DNA of 64,000 nucleotides from an uncultured Acidimicrobiales bacterium (GTDB taxonomy: Bacteria > Actinomycetota > Acidimicrobiia > Acidimicrobiales > SHLQ01). The first letter of the stretch is position 1. Every line of letters starts with the position of its first letter. Positions 38,650-47,806 of the stretch are shown here, one piece after another. The notes below the pieces were generated by a model. The model did not search any database and was not told the DNA's origin. It saw only the letters and a program-made list of their open reading frames with translations. The DNA lies in NCBI GenBank assembly GCA_937922235.1, contig CAKZVC010000014.1, forward strand, positions 27,213-91,212, in the 5' to 3' direction. A program made the position numbers and the translations under genes.

Positions 38650-40142
38650 TCATGAACCTCGACCAAGACCTCCACGAACGCTTTACCAAAATTGATCCAC
38701 AGGTTGCCGACGTTGCCGCAGGCGCATCAGCTGCACAGGCATCGAGCGGCCGCCGCACTGCCGCTGGCCGAGCCGCCGCGGCATGCGTTGCTGTCATTGC
38801 CCTCCTGGGTGCCTACAGCGTCATCACGAACCTGACCAACAACCAAACAAGTCAGCTCGAAACGACCGACCCGAACCCCGAACCGGACGGTGTATCGGTC
38901 GATGAGGACGCTCCGGCGGAGAACACTCCGACAACCGTGCCACTAAAAACAGAGACGCCGACAACAGTCGCTCCGCTAGTCGTTGACCCAACGACAACTC
39001 CCCAGGCCGACGGGGCTGATTCGATGACATTCCGGATTGTGAACGTCGACGTCGACGACACGTTGAATGCCCGATCCGGCCCTGGCACCAGCTTTGATGT
39101 CGTCTTCGAGTTTGCTCCCGATGCCACCGGTGTCGTTAGCACGGGGAGCGCGCCGACCACTGTTGATGGCGGAGAGTGGATCGAGGTGTTCTCGCCAAAG
39201 TCGGGGGCTGATGTAGAGACCGCGTGGGTCAACCGAGCGTTCCTCGAGCAGACCATCGTCCCGGTGATGGAACCATGTTCATTCAACGGACCGCAGCAAA
39301 CGTACGAGCGGCAGGACTGGCAGAACGCCGACGGTAGCGACACCTCTGATGCCACGGTCGTATCGGGCATCACGGCCTATCGGTTTGGAGCGTGCATTCG
39401 AACGATCATCGAGTTCTCAACCGACTGGTCATACACCGACAACCCTCAACGCTCGACTGCCCTACCGAATGACATCTGGGTAACAACCCTCCCCGGAGAC
39501 AACATCTCCGTTCGACCTGAAGGCGAACCGGGAATCGACTTCGGCTCGAGCATCACCGGAGCCGAGGTAGCCGAAGCACGCTTCGCCGATTCGTCGGGGG
39601 TCGCACTCTCGACCTTCCTCTACCTTGGGAGTGGGGCAACGCTCGACGGCTACCTCTACGGACCATCAGCACACATCGATGTCACATTCGACAACGCCAA
39701 CGGCCGGCTCATTATCGACGTTGCCGACGTCGCCGTTCCCGACAACGCCTCAGCCGAACAGCTCGACGACATCGGCGGCTCGGCACCACTTCGAGACGAA
39801 AACGGATTGATCCTGACCGAGGCCTTCCTCGACCCATTCGAAGACCAGTGGGTGTTTGAGGGTCTGGCCCGCCCGTTCGAAGCAACCATTGGTGTGACTA
39901 TCCAAGACACCTCCGGAGAACTGGTCGATGTCAGCTGGGTCAACGGTGTCCTCACCGAGGATGGCCCAATCAACGGCGTCATGACCACAACGTGGACCGA
40001 AGCCCTCGGCTACTTCCGGTTCGCGATTGCGCTTCCCGAGGATGTTGATCCGGCGACGATCGTCGTGATCCTCGATCCGACCGGTGGGGCCGCCGACGAG
40101 CCCACAACCATCGACGTCGAACTGGCGGACCTTCTGAGGTAG
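38646..40142 (+). CDS. Membrane protein with SH3-like and Gmad2-like extracellular regions; candidate sigma partner
   Basis: Short N-terminus, TM (AACVAVIALLGAYSVI), VDVDDTLNARSGPGTSFDVV (SH3-like), C-terminal Gmad2-like segment; overlaps the sigma gene by 4 nt. Confidence 0.7.
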   Translation: MIMNLDQDLHERFTKIDPQVADVAAGASAAQASSGRRTAAGRAAAACVAVIALLGAYSVITNLTNNQTSQLETTDPNPEPDGVSVDEDAPAENTPTTVPLKTETPTTVAPLVVDPTTTPQADGADSMTFRIVNVDVDDTLNARSGPGTSFDVVFEFAPDATGVVSTGSAPTTVDGGEWIEVFSPKSGADVETAWVNRAFLEQTIVPVMEPCSFNGPQQTYERQDWQNADGSDTSDATVVSGITAYRFGACIRTIIEFSTDWSYTDNPQRSTALPNDIWVTTLPGDNISVRPEGEPGIDFGSSITGAEVAEARFADSSGVALSTFLYLGSGATLDGYLYGPSAHIDVTFDNANGRLIIDVADVAVPDNASAEQLDDIGGSAPLRDENGLILTEAFLDPFEDQWVFEGLARPFEATIGVTIQDTSGELVDVSWVNGVLTEDGPINGVMTTTWTEALGYFRFAIALPEDVDPATIVVILDPTGGAADEPTTIDVELADLLR

Positions 40143-40155
40143 AGCTGTGAGATAC

Positions 40156-41919
40156 CTAGCCCTCGGCTTCCTCGGAGAGCGCAAGCCAGCGTTCTTCGAG
40201 GTCTTCGATCTCGGCGACGATCGGCGTCAACAACTCACTCACCCGCATGAGCTCCTCGTGGTCAGACCCCGCGGCCTCGAGCTCGGCGGTGAGCGTTGTC
40301 CGCTTTTTGTCGAGGCGAGCCATGTCTTTCTCGACGGTCTTCAGCTCATGGCGGATCGTGCTCGCCGACCGGCCACCCGACTTCGCACTGTTCTTTGGCG
40401 AGTTCTTTGAAGCGTCGGAGGTTTGCTTGGTCGAATCGCTCTTAGCCGCCGAGTTCTGCGACTTGCGAAGCTTGTCGTACGCCTCGTACCCGCCGGGAAG
40501 ACGGCCAACCGAACCGCCGCCGTCAAACACGATGACGTCGTCGACGGTGCGCTCAAGGAACGCACGGTCGTGACTCACGACGATCACCGCTCCCGGGAAG
40601 GTCTCGAGGAAATCCTCCAAGACACGCAGCGTGTCGAGGTCGAGATCGTTCGTTGGCTCGTCGAGCAGCAGCACGTTCGGCTTCTTCGCCAGGGTGATCA
40701 GCAGCTGCAAGCGACGTCGTTCGCCACCGCTCAGCAGCTCGATCGGTGCGTACTGCGCATCGCTGTCGAACCAGAAGCTCTCCATCAGCTGCACGTCGGT
40801 CCAGTCGGGCTTCACGGCGTCATCGCCAACAACGGCCTGCCACACCCGCATCTGCGGATTGAGCTCGACACCCTTTTGATCGAACAGTTCCATGACAACG
40901 GTCGAACCAATCGTCACCGACCCTTCGGTTGGTTGGCGGCGGTTCGCAATGATGTCGAGCAGCGTCGACTTGCCCGTGCCATTCGAGCCAACGATGCCGA
41001 GCCGCTCACGCGGGTCGATGGCGAGCTCAACGTTGGTGAAGAGCGGGTCGTGGTCGGGGTGGGCGAAGCCGATGTTGTTGAGCTCGAGGACATCGTTGCC
41101 GAGGCGAGGTGTGCCGAAGTGCAGGTCGAGCGATGTTCCGCGCGCTGCTTCCTCCGGGCGGGCATTGACGATCTCGGTCGCACTGCGGATGCGGGCCTTG
41201 GCCTTGCTCGTTCGAGCAGGCGCCCCTCGTCGAAGCCACGCAAGTTCGGTTCGGGCAAGGTTCGCCCGGACCTTCTCGGCCTGTGCGGCTTGCTCTTCGC
41301 GAAGCGCCCGACCTTCGAGATACGCGTCGTAGCCACCCTCGTGCACGAAGGCCTTGCCGCGATCGAGCTCGAGCACACGGTTGGTCACCCGGTCGAGGAC
41401 GTGGCGATCGTGCGTCACGAGCAGCAGCCCGCCCTTGTATGTGATCAGCCGCTTCTCGAGCCACTCAATCGCGTCAACATCGAGGTGGTTCGTGGGCTCG
41501 TCGAGGATGAGCAAGTCGCTCGGGTGTACAAGCGCTCGGGCCAGGGCAACTCGCTTTGCCTCACCACCGGACAGCTGGGCCACGGGTGTGTCCTCACGGC
41601 CGCCCATGCCGAGCTTGTCGAGCACCGCGTCGATCTCCCAGGTTTCGCCCCCAACGTGCGTCACGGCATCGCGAACCGTTCCGGTTCCAAGATCTGGGTT
41701 CTGGTCGAGGGCAGCAATTCTGACATCTCGCCCACGGCGAACCGAGCCACTCTCTGCGTCACGATTCCCGATCAGAACGTCGATGAGCGAGGACTTGCCA
41801 GTGCCATTCAACCCCACCAAACCAATGCGTTCGCCGGTCGAGATCGTGACGGACACGTCCCGAAAAAGGTCTCGACCTGGTCGAACCATGGTCACGTCAG
41901 TGGCGTCGATGAGAATCAT
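40156..41919 (-). CDS. ABC-F family ATP-binding protein (Uup-like)
   Basis: Two ABC domains: GLVGLNGTGKSSLIDVL...LSGGEAKRVALARALVHPSDLLILDEPTNHLD and GIVGSNGTGKSTLLDI...LSGGERRRLQLLITLAKKPNVLLLDEPTNDLD. Start assigned at MILIDATDV. Confidence 0.95.
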   Translation of the reverse strand: MILIDATDVTMVRPGRDLFRDVSVTISTGERIGLVGLNGTGKSSLIDVLIGNRDAESGSVRRGRDVRIAALDQNPDLGTGTVRDAVTHVGGETWEIDAVLDKLGMGGREDTPVAQLSGGEAKRVALARALVHPSDLLILDEPTNHLDVDAIEWLEKRLITYKGGLLLVTHDRHVLDRVTNRVLELDRGKAFVHEGGYDAYLEGRALREEQAAQAEKVRANLARTELAWLRRGAPARTSKAKARIRSATEIVNARPEEAARGTSLDLHFGTPRLGNDVLELNNIGFAHPDHDPLFTNVELAIDPRERLGIVGSNGTGKSTLLDIIANRRQPTEGSVTIGSTVVMELFDQKGVELNPQMRVWQAVVGDDAVKPDWTDVQLMESFWFDSDAQYAPIELLSGGERRRLQLLITLAKKPNVLLLDEPTNDLDLDTLRVLEDFLETFPGAVIVVSHDRAFLERTVDDVIVFDGGGSVGRLPGGYEAYDKLRKSQNSAAKSDSTKQTSDASKNSPKNSAKSGGRSASTIRHELKTVEKDMARLDKKRTTLTAELEAAGSDHEELMRVSELLTPIVAEIEDLEERWLALSEEAEG

Positions 41920-41979
41920 GAGTGCATAACAGTACCCGCGTGATTCACACCTTTTCGTGGGGCCGGTTACGCTGTTTTC

Positions 41980-43869
41980 GTGAGTGATGTATGGCAAGGC
42001 CCCGGTTGGTGGTTGGCCTCAGACGGCAAGTGGTACCCCGCAGATGCGGAGCCCGGCGCGGTCTATGACGGCGACCTAACAAACGATGACAGTTCCTCGA
42101 CCGAGGCTGGAGTTGACGACGATGCCGAAATGCCGGCCGTGGTTGCCCCTGAAGCCCCGGCTGAACCTGCCGTCCTCGACGTCGACGCATCCGGGGATGC
42201 GGGCGATATCTCTGCCTCGGTCACCGCCGATTCCATAGCTGACCCAGCCGTTCCTGACGTCGACGTTACGATACCGACCGAGGTCGAGGGTGATAGCGCT
42301 CCCACTGGCTTGTCGTTTGGTAGTGCGCCAGTTGCCGAGTCCATGCCCGAGCCAGTCGTTCAACAGGGCCCGGGGTGGCAGGCGATCGGCGATGAACCCG
42401 AGCCTGAGCCAGAACGAGACCTGGAAGATGAGGCGTTCGCTTCGCTTGCGGGCCGCGACGCCCCGACCGAAGAAGAGGGTTGGACGAGCGCGTTTGAAGA
42501 GCGCCAGGCATCCGGAGAGGTCCTCGACGACACGCCAAAAGAACCGGAACCGCTTTCTCCAACAACAACCGCGCTTGGCGCAACAGCACTCGGCGGCGCC
42601 GCCGCGGCAGCTATCGATCTCGAGGACCTCGCTGAGGTCCCTCCAGCGCCCGACGTCACCTTCCCCGACGTATCTGCACCAGATGTTTCGGTGCCAGACG
42701 TGTCCGCACCAGATCTGTCAGTGCCAGATGTTTCGGTGCCAGACGTGTCCGCACCAGGTCTCTCGATTCCCGACGTCTCAGTGCCCGACGTCTCAGTGCC
42801 GGACGTTTCAGTGCCAGACATGGCTGTGCCCGATGTTTCCGTACCGGACGTTTCCGTGCCAGATGTTTCCGTGCCAGACGTTTCCGTGCCAGACGTGTCG
42901 GTCCCCGATGTGTCCGCACCAGATCTCACGATCCCGGACGTGTCCGCACCAGATCTCACGATCCCGGACGTGTCCGCGCCCGACCTCTCGGCTCCGGACA
43001 TGGCCATGCCAGGCGCTGCCATTCCCGAGGTCAGCGCCCCCGAGGCGCAGGTTGAGGAAGTGATGTCGATCGGCGCGGATCTCGCCGACACTCGCCAGCC
43101 AACAGTGCCGATCGAGCGCCAAGATGCCTGGCGAAAGCCCATTGCTCCCGAAGACATCGAAGGCCTCCGCCCGGAGTCGATGACACCTCGGAGCGCGCCA
43201 GATGTCGTCGACCTTGCGATTCCACAGGATGCGCCACCAGAAGAAGTTGTCGCACCGAAGCGGAACTGGAGCATGTGGCTTGGCGGCCTACTCGTCCTCG
43301 CACTGATCGGCTTGATCGCATGGTTCATCGCCATGTTGTTCAGCGGAAACAGCACGACCGACACCACCGACTCATCAACAACGTCCGACGCGGTTGTCGC
43401 GGTCGAACCAACGAACGCACCATCGACCGATGGCACTGACGAACCAGCCAGCACCGAATCGCCCGCAACATCGGAAGACGACGCATCGCCTCCGGCTACG
43501 CAGAGCACCCAGGCGTCCGTCTTCGACCTCCGTGCGGGTGACTGCATCGTTGGCGACATTGGCGCTGGCCAGGTCACCAAGGTCGAGAAGGTCGACTGCG
43601 ATATTGAGCATCAGTTCGAGGTGTATCGCGAAGCGCTGATCGAGTCATCGATCACGACGTTCGACGAGACGGCAATCTCGGCATACGCCGAAGAGGTTTG
43701 CCGCACTTCGCTCGCCGCCTACATCCCAGCGAACGACGACCGGAACCTGAAGTTCAAGTTCCTCCAGCCAACCGAAGACTCGTGGAACCAGCCAGAAGAC
43801 CCCGACCGGGTCATCACGTGTCTGTTGTTCGACGGCGACGGTGACCCACTGATTGGACGAGCAAATTGA
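41980..43869 (+). CDS. Single-TM protein with N-terminal GPGWWLASDGKWYP motif and long PDVSx pentapeptide repeat
   Basis: VSDVWQGPGWWLASDGKWYPADAEPG start; about 26 PD[VL][ST]x units; TM MWLGGLLVLALIGLIAWFIAMLF; extracellular VFDLRAGDCIVGDIG...C domain (septum-formation-like). Confidence 0.8.
   Translation: MSDVWQGPGWWLASDGKWYPADAEPGAVYDGDLTNDDSSSTEAGVDDDAEMPAVVAPEAPAEPAVLDVDASGDAGDISASVTADSIADPAVPDVDVTIPTEVEGDSAPTGLSFGSAPVAESMPEPVVQQGPGWQAIGDEPEPEPERDLEDEAFASLAGRDAPTEEEGWTSAFEERQASGEVLDDTPKEPEPLSPTTTALGATALGGAAAAAIDLEDLAEVPPAPDVTFPDVSAPDVSVPDVSAPDLSVPDVSVPDVSAPGLSIPDVSVPDVSVPDVSVPDMAVPDVSVPDVSVPDVSVPDVSVPDVSVPDVSAPDLTIPDVSAPDLTIPDVSAPDLSAPDMAMPGAAIPEVSAPEAQVEEVMSIGADLADTRQPTVPIERQDAWRKPIAPEDIEGLRPESMTPRSAPDVVDLAIPQDAPPEEVVAPKRNWSMWLGGLLVLALIGLIAWFIAMLFSGNSTTDTTDSSTTSDAVVAVEPTNAPSTDGTDEPASTESPATSEDDASPPATQSTQASVFDLRAGDCIVGDIGAGQVTKVEKVDCDIEHQFEVYREALIESSITTFDETAISAYAEEVCRTSLAAYIPANDDRNLKFKFLQPTEDSWNQPEDPDRVITCLLFDGDGDPLIGRAN
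42649..43053 (+). repeat. 15-bp tandem coding repeat (PDVSV/PDVSA/PDLTI pentapeptides)
   Basis: About 26 units read directly from the translation (PDVTFPDVSAPDVSVPDVSAPDLSV...). Confidence 0.9.
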
Positions 43870-44195
43870 GCGACACCACGATCGACTTCTACTGGCGCCC
43901 CGGGTGCCCGTTCTGCATGAACCTTGAGCGCAGTCTCGAGAAGATTGATCTTCCGCTCAACAAGCTCAACATTTGGGACAACCCGGAGTACGCGGCCAAG
44001 GTTCGATCGATTGCCGATGGCAACGAGACCGTGCCAACGCTCGTCATTGGCGATGTATCGATGGTGAATCCAAACCCAGGACAGGTGCTACAGGCGCTCC
44101 AATCCGAAGCCCCCGAGCTCATCCCTGAAGGAACTGACATTCCGAAGCCGAGCAAGATCGGACAGAAGCTGAACCGGCTCCTCGGCGGAGAGTAA
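43866..44195 (+). CDS. Mycoredoxin/glutaredoxin-family protein
   Basis: IDFYWRPGCPFCMNLERSLEKIDLPLNKLNIWDNPEYAAKVRSIADGNETVPTLVIGDVSMVNPNPGQV (CPFC active site). Confidence 0.9.
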   Translation: MSDTTIDFYWRPGCPFCMNLERSLEKIDLPLNKLNIWDNPEYAAKVRSIADGNETVPTLVIGDVSMVNPNPGQVLQALQSEAPELIPEGTDIPKPSKIGQKLNRLLGGE

Positions 44196-44234
44196 GCAAC
44201 ACCCGATCGCACTACAGAATCTGGGTGGAGACCG

Positions 44235-44255
44235 AAAGCCCCTACGGGGGCTTTT
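44235..44255 (+). terminator. Rho-independent terminator
   Basis: AAAGCCCC-tacg-GGGGCTTTTT. Confidence 0.85.
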
Positions 44256-44304
44256 TCTGCTTTTCCGGGCAACTAGTGCATCCGAACTAGACATCTTCAG
44301 CGTA

Positions 44305-44335
44305 TTTAGCACTAAATCGATGATTTAGTGCTAAA
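44305..44335. promoter_or_regulatory. Double-dyad operator upstream of whiB-like gene
   Basis: TTTAGCACTAAATC-GAT-GATTTAGTGCTAAA, 14-bp perfect arms; each half (TTTAGCACTAAA, TTTAGTGCTAAA) is itself a near-palindrome. Confidence 0.75.
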
Positions 44336-44360
44336 TTAGTCCTTCTAGGGAGGCAATCTC

Positions 44361-44717
44361 ATGCTTGATGAACTGTTCGCCGTATCCGGAACCCGCGACT
44401 GGGCCAAGGACGGACTGTGTTCTGGCAAGTCCCACCTCTTCTTTGCTCCACCGGGAGAACGCCGGACGCGCCGCACCAAGCGTGAGGCGCTTGCTCGCTC
44501 ATATTGCGACAACTGTCAAGTACTCCTCGCCTGCCGCAGCTGGGCCCGTGACAACCGTGAGCACGGCTTTTGGGGAGGCGAAAGCGAAGAGCAGCGAGCC
44601 ACATTGGGGTACCCTCCTCGAAGCCCATCCCGACGAGCCGTGGCGGAGATGGGGCGAACCGCAGCTCGCTCCGGCCTCGGACACAACCATGGTGATGATG
44701 AACAGCTGGCTGGCTAA
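44361..44717 (+). CDS. WhiB-family transcriptional regulator
   Basis: DWAKDGLCSGKSHLFFAPPGE...ALARSYCDNCQVLLACRSWARDNREHGFWGGES (four Cys, GxWGG-like). Confidence 0.9.
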   Translation: MLDELFAVSGTRDWAKDGLCSGKSHLFFAPPGERRTRRTKREALARSYCDNCQVLLACRSWARDNREHGFWGGESEEQRATLGYPPRSPSRRAVAEMGRTAARSGLGHNHGDDEQLAG

Positions 44718-45538
44718 TGACCGAAACCCTCACCCTGACAGACGCCTCTGAACGACTCGGCGTCCACTACATGACGGCGTACAAGTACGTCCGCACCGGG
44801 CGCCTTGCCGCGGTGAAAGACGGCGGCCAATGGCGGGTCACCGTTGAAGATCTCCAGGCATTCGAAGCTGGCGAAACAACCGCCCCGCGCGGAGACATCG
44901 TGCCTCCAATGGTGGCCGAACGGCTGGTCGCCGGCGACGAGAACGGCAGCTTTCAACTCCTCGAAAGCGCGATGGCGTCTGGGGCTGACGCCGAGGAGAT
45001 CTACCTCGATCTCATAGGCCCCGCCATGACGCTGGTCGGCGAACGCTGGCATGCCGGCGAGCTCAGCATCGCTGACGAACACCTCGCCTCGTCGACGGCG
45101 CTTCGTGTCGTGTCTCGCCTCGGACCTCGCGTGGTCTCGCGGGGCCGCACCAAGGGCACCATCTTGTTGGCGTCGATCTCGGAGGACTATCACTACCTCC
45201 CGACCGCCATGATTCGCGACCTGTTGAGGTTCCGCGGCTATGACGTTGTCGATCTTGGAGCGAACACGCCACCCGAATCCATCCTGGACCGAGCTACCAA
45301 GATCGGCGATGACCTCATCGCTGTCGGGCTTGCAGCTACCAACCCGGGGGCCGACGACGTCATGCGCGTCAGTATCAGCGCGCTCAACGAGGGCCTTGAT
45401 GTCCCGATCGTCGTCGGTGGCGGCGCGTTCTCGAGCGTCGAACAGATCGAATTGCTCGGCAACTGTCATGCGTCGGGCTCCGCACGGGAGGCGCTCGACT
45501 TGTTCGACAGGCTTCATGCTGAAGCCCGCTCCCGATAG
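44717..45538 (+). CDS. CarH/LitR-like B12-binding regulator with excisionase/BldC-type HTH
   Basis: HTH LTLTDASERLGVHYMTAYKYVRTGRLAAVKDGGQWRVTVEDLQAFE; W111-x9-EH (WHAGELSIADEH); B12-binding Rossmann-like region with SEDYHYLPTAMIRDLLRFRGYDVVDLGANTPPE. Confidence 0.88.
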   Translation: MTETLTLTDASERLGVHYMTAYKYVRTGRLAAVKDGGQWRVTVEDLQAFEAGETTAPRGDIVPPMVAERLVAGDENGSFQLLESAMASGADAEEIYLDLIGPAMTLVGERWHAGELSIADEHLASSTALRVVSRLGPRVVSRGRTKGTILLASISEDYHYLPTAMIRDLLRFRGYDVVDLGANTPPESILDRATKIGDDLIAVGLAATNPGADDVMRVSISALNEGLDVPIVVGGGAFSSVEQIELLGNCHASGSAREALDLFDRLHAEARSR

Positions 45539-45548
45539 CGTCTAGGCC

Positions 45549-46343
45549 ATGCCTGAAGGCCATACCATTCATCGCCTCGCGAAGGACCTGAACAAGACGC
45601 TCCGACCAGCAAAGGTCACCGCCTCTTCACCCCAGGGCCCGTTTGCTGAGGGCGCCGCCATGCTCGACGGGAAGAAGCTCCGTGAGGCAGAAGCGTGGGG
45701 AAAGCACCTGTTTCTCGACTTTGCCGGCGCTCCCCTCCTGCACATCCATCTTGGACTGATCGGCAAGCTCCGACCCAAGCCGATCGAGACGCCTGACGAC
45801 GAGGGCGCCATCCGCCTGCGCCTCGCCGGCAAAGACCAGTTGTGGGACCTCACCGGCCCGATGGTCTGTGCCCTGATCGATGATGACGACGCCGCGAAGG
45901 TCACGTCCAAGCTCGGCCCTGACCCGCTCCGCCGTGACGGCAAGGCCGACGAGTTCGTCACTCGCTTGCTCAAGAAGAAGGTGCCGATCTCGGCCGCTCT
46001 GCTCGACCAGAAGGTCATCGCTGGCATCGGCAACGTCTACCGTTCCGAGTTCTGCTACCTGGCGGGAATCGACCCGAACACTCCAGCGAACTCCCTCGAC
46101 GAAGACACCGCACGCCTGTTGTGGGACATGGCAACCAGCCAGCTGAAACAAGGCGTCAAGCTCAACCGGATCGTCACCCGAGACCCCAAAGAGGTCGGTA
46201 CCTCCGCCGGACGAATCGGTAACGACGACCGCCTCTACGTGTACAAGCGAGAAGGGCAAGAGTGCCATCGTTGCGGCGACGAGATCCGTCTGCTCGAGAT
46301 CGCAAAGCGGAAAGCCTGGCGCTGCCCCACGTGCCAACCCTGA
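45549..46343 (+). CDS. Fpg/Nei family DNA glycosylase (endonuclease VIII-like)
   Basis: MPEGHTIHRLAKDL N-terminus; zinc finger CHRCGDEIRLLEIAKRKAWRCPTC. Confidence 0.94.
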   Translation: MPEGHTIHRLAKDLNKTLRPAKVTASSPQGPFAEGAAMLDGKKLREAEAWGKHLFLDFAGAPLLHIHLGLIGKLRPKPIETPDDEGAIRLRLAGKDQLWDLTGPMVCALIDDDDAAKVTSKLGPDPLRRDGKADEFVTRLLKKKVPISAALLDQKVIAGIGNVYRSEFCYLAGIDPNTPANSLDEDTARLLWDMATSQLKQGVKLNRIVTRDPKEVGTSAGRIGNDDRLYVYKREGQECHRCGDEIRLLEIAKRKAWRCPTCQP

Positions 46344-46367
46344 CCAATCAGCCCTGATCGGAATCCA

Positions 46368-47384
46368 TTGAGTTCGCACCCATATGACGCCATCCTTATC
46401 GTCTCGTTCGGAGGCCCCGAGGCACCTGACGAGGTCGTGCCATTCCTCGAAAACGTCACTCGAGGACGAGGCATCCCCAAGGAACGACTCGAACAGGTCG
46501 GCGAGCACTACTTCATGTTCGGCGGCAAGAGCCCGATCAACGATCAGTGTCGCGACCTGATCGCCAAGCTCGAACCGGTACTGGCTGATGCTGGCATCGA
46601 CCTGCCCGTCTACTGGGGCAACCGCAATTGGCGTCCAATGCTGACCGACACGGTGCAACAGATGGCCGATGACGGCATCACGAATGCCATCGCCTTCGTC
46701 ACCAGCGCAACCAGCTCGTATTCGGGATGCCGCCAATACCGCGAAGACATCGAACGGGCACGCGCCGAAGTCGGCGAGAGTGCACCCGTCATTCACAAGA
46801 TTCGCCAGTACTACGATCACCCAGGTTTCATCGAGCCGATGATCGATCACGTGAAGGCGTCACTCGCAGACGTCGGCGAGGACGCTCGCTTGGTCTTCAC
46901 CGCGCATTCGATTCCCATCTCGATGTCGTCAACGTCGGATTACGTCGCTCAGCTCACCGAGGCCTCTCGTCTTGTGGCTGACGCGGTTGGCCGTGACGAC
47001 TTCGACCTCGTGTGGCAGTCGCGCAGCGGCCCTCCGCATATCCCGTGGCTCGACCCCGACATCAACGACCACCTGGAGGCACTGCATGCCGAAGGCGTCG
47101 AATCTGTCGTCGTCACGCCGATCGGGTTCATCTCCGACCACATGGAAGTGATGTTCGACCTCGACACCGAGGCGAAAGCCACCGCTGAACGGCTTGGCCT
47201 CGGCTACTCCCGAGCAGGCACGGTCGGCACCGACCCCAGGTTCATCGCCGCGATCGTCGAGCTCATCGAGGAGCGACGAGTCGACGGGCCGGTGCGTGCG
47301 CTCGGCGAGCTCGCGGTTCGGCCAGACTTCTGTGTCGACGGATGCTGCCCGGCACCGCAGCGGCCGGCGAAACGCCCTGCCTGA
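46368..47384 (+). CDS. hemH: Ferrochelatase (HemH/CpfC type)
   Basis: YDAILIVSFGGPEAPDEVVPFLENVTRGRGIPKERL; YWGNRNWRPMLTDTV; FTAHSIP; VVVTPIGFISDHMEVMFDLDTEA. TTG start. Confidence 0.94.
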   Translation: MSSHPYDAILIVSFGGPEAPDEVVPFLENVTRGRGIPKERLEQVGEHYFMFGGKSPINDQCRDLIAKLEPVLADAGIDLPVYWGNRNWRPMLTDTVQQMADDGITNAIAFVTSATSSYSGCRQYREDIERARAEVGESAPVIHKIRQYYDHPGFIEPMIDHVKASLADVGEDARLVFTAHSIPISMSSTSDYVAQLTEASRLVADAVGRDDFDLVWQSRSGPPHIPWLDPDINDHLEALHAEGVESVVVTPIGFISDHMEVMFDLDTEAKATAERLGLGYSRAGTVGTDPRFIAAIVELIEERRVDGPVRALGELAVRPDFCVDGCCPAPQRPAKRPA

Positions 47385-47437
47385 TCTAGCCTGGGGTATC
47401 CCCAAATGTGGTGCTAGGCGCGCGTAGCTTTACGAAT

Positions 47438-47806
47438 GTGAACCACGCCCGGATTGCCGAACAAGCGCTGCGGTACCGCAACGCCATGGTCGCCGACTCA
47501 TATACGGCTGGCCGGTTCCATCCGGGAGCGGTGGCGAACATTGCCGTCGAGTGTGGCGATCCGATCATCGACTCGGCGATCCGCCGCATCGCAACCGCCT
47601 GGACTCGAGGCGGGCTCGACTCCGAGCTCTTGATCGAGCCGTGGGGCGGTCCGTTGGTCGAGCAGATCTTTGCAAACGACCCGAGCTTGCTCGATGCCAT
47701 CGACGACATCATCCGCACCGTGCACCGCGTACAGTTCTCACGCCCACGTGTGCTGAGCGGATCTCGTCGCCAGGGCGCCTCCCGCCCAATCCGCTCCTAC
47801 CGCTAA
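47438..47806 (+). CDS. Hypothetical protein
   Basis: GTG start VNHARIAEQALRYRNAMVADSYTAGRFHPGAVANIAVECGDPIIDSAIRRIATAWTRGGLDSELLIEPWGG. Confidence 0.65.
   Translation: MNHARIAEQALRYRNAMVADSYTAGRFHPGAVANIAVECGDPIIDSAIRRIATAWTRGGLDSELLIEPWGGPLVEQIFANDPSLLDAIDDIIRTVHRVQFSRPRVLSGSRRQGASRPIRSYR

Noticed and set aside
40423-41943. 506-aa plus-strand ORF
   Set aside because: Antisense to the ABC-F ATPase, which has both full ATPase motif sets.
42360-43580. 406-aa minus-strand ORF rich in SGTETSGTDTSG
   Set aside because: Antisense reading of the PDVSx tandem repeat; periodicity is inherited from the sense strand.
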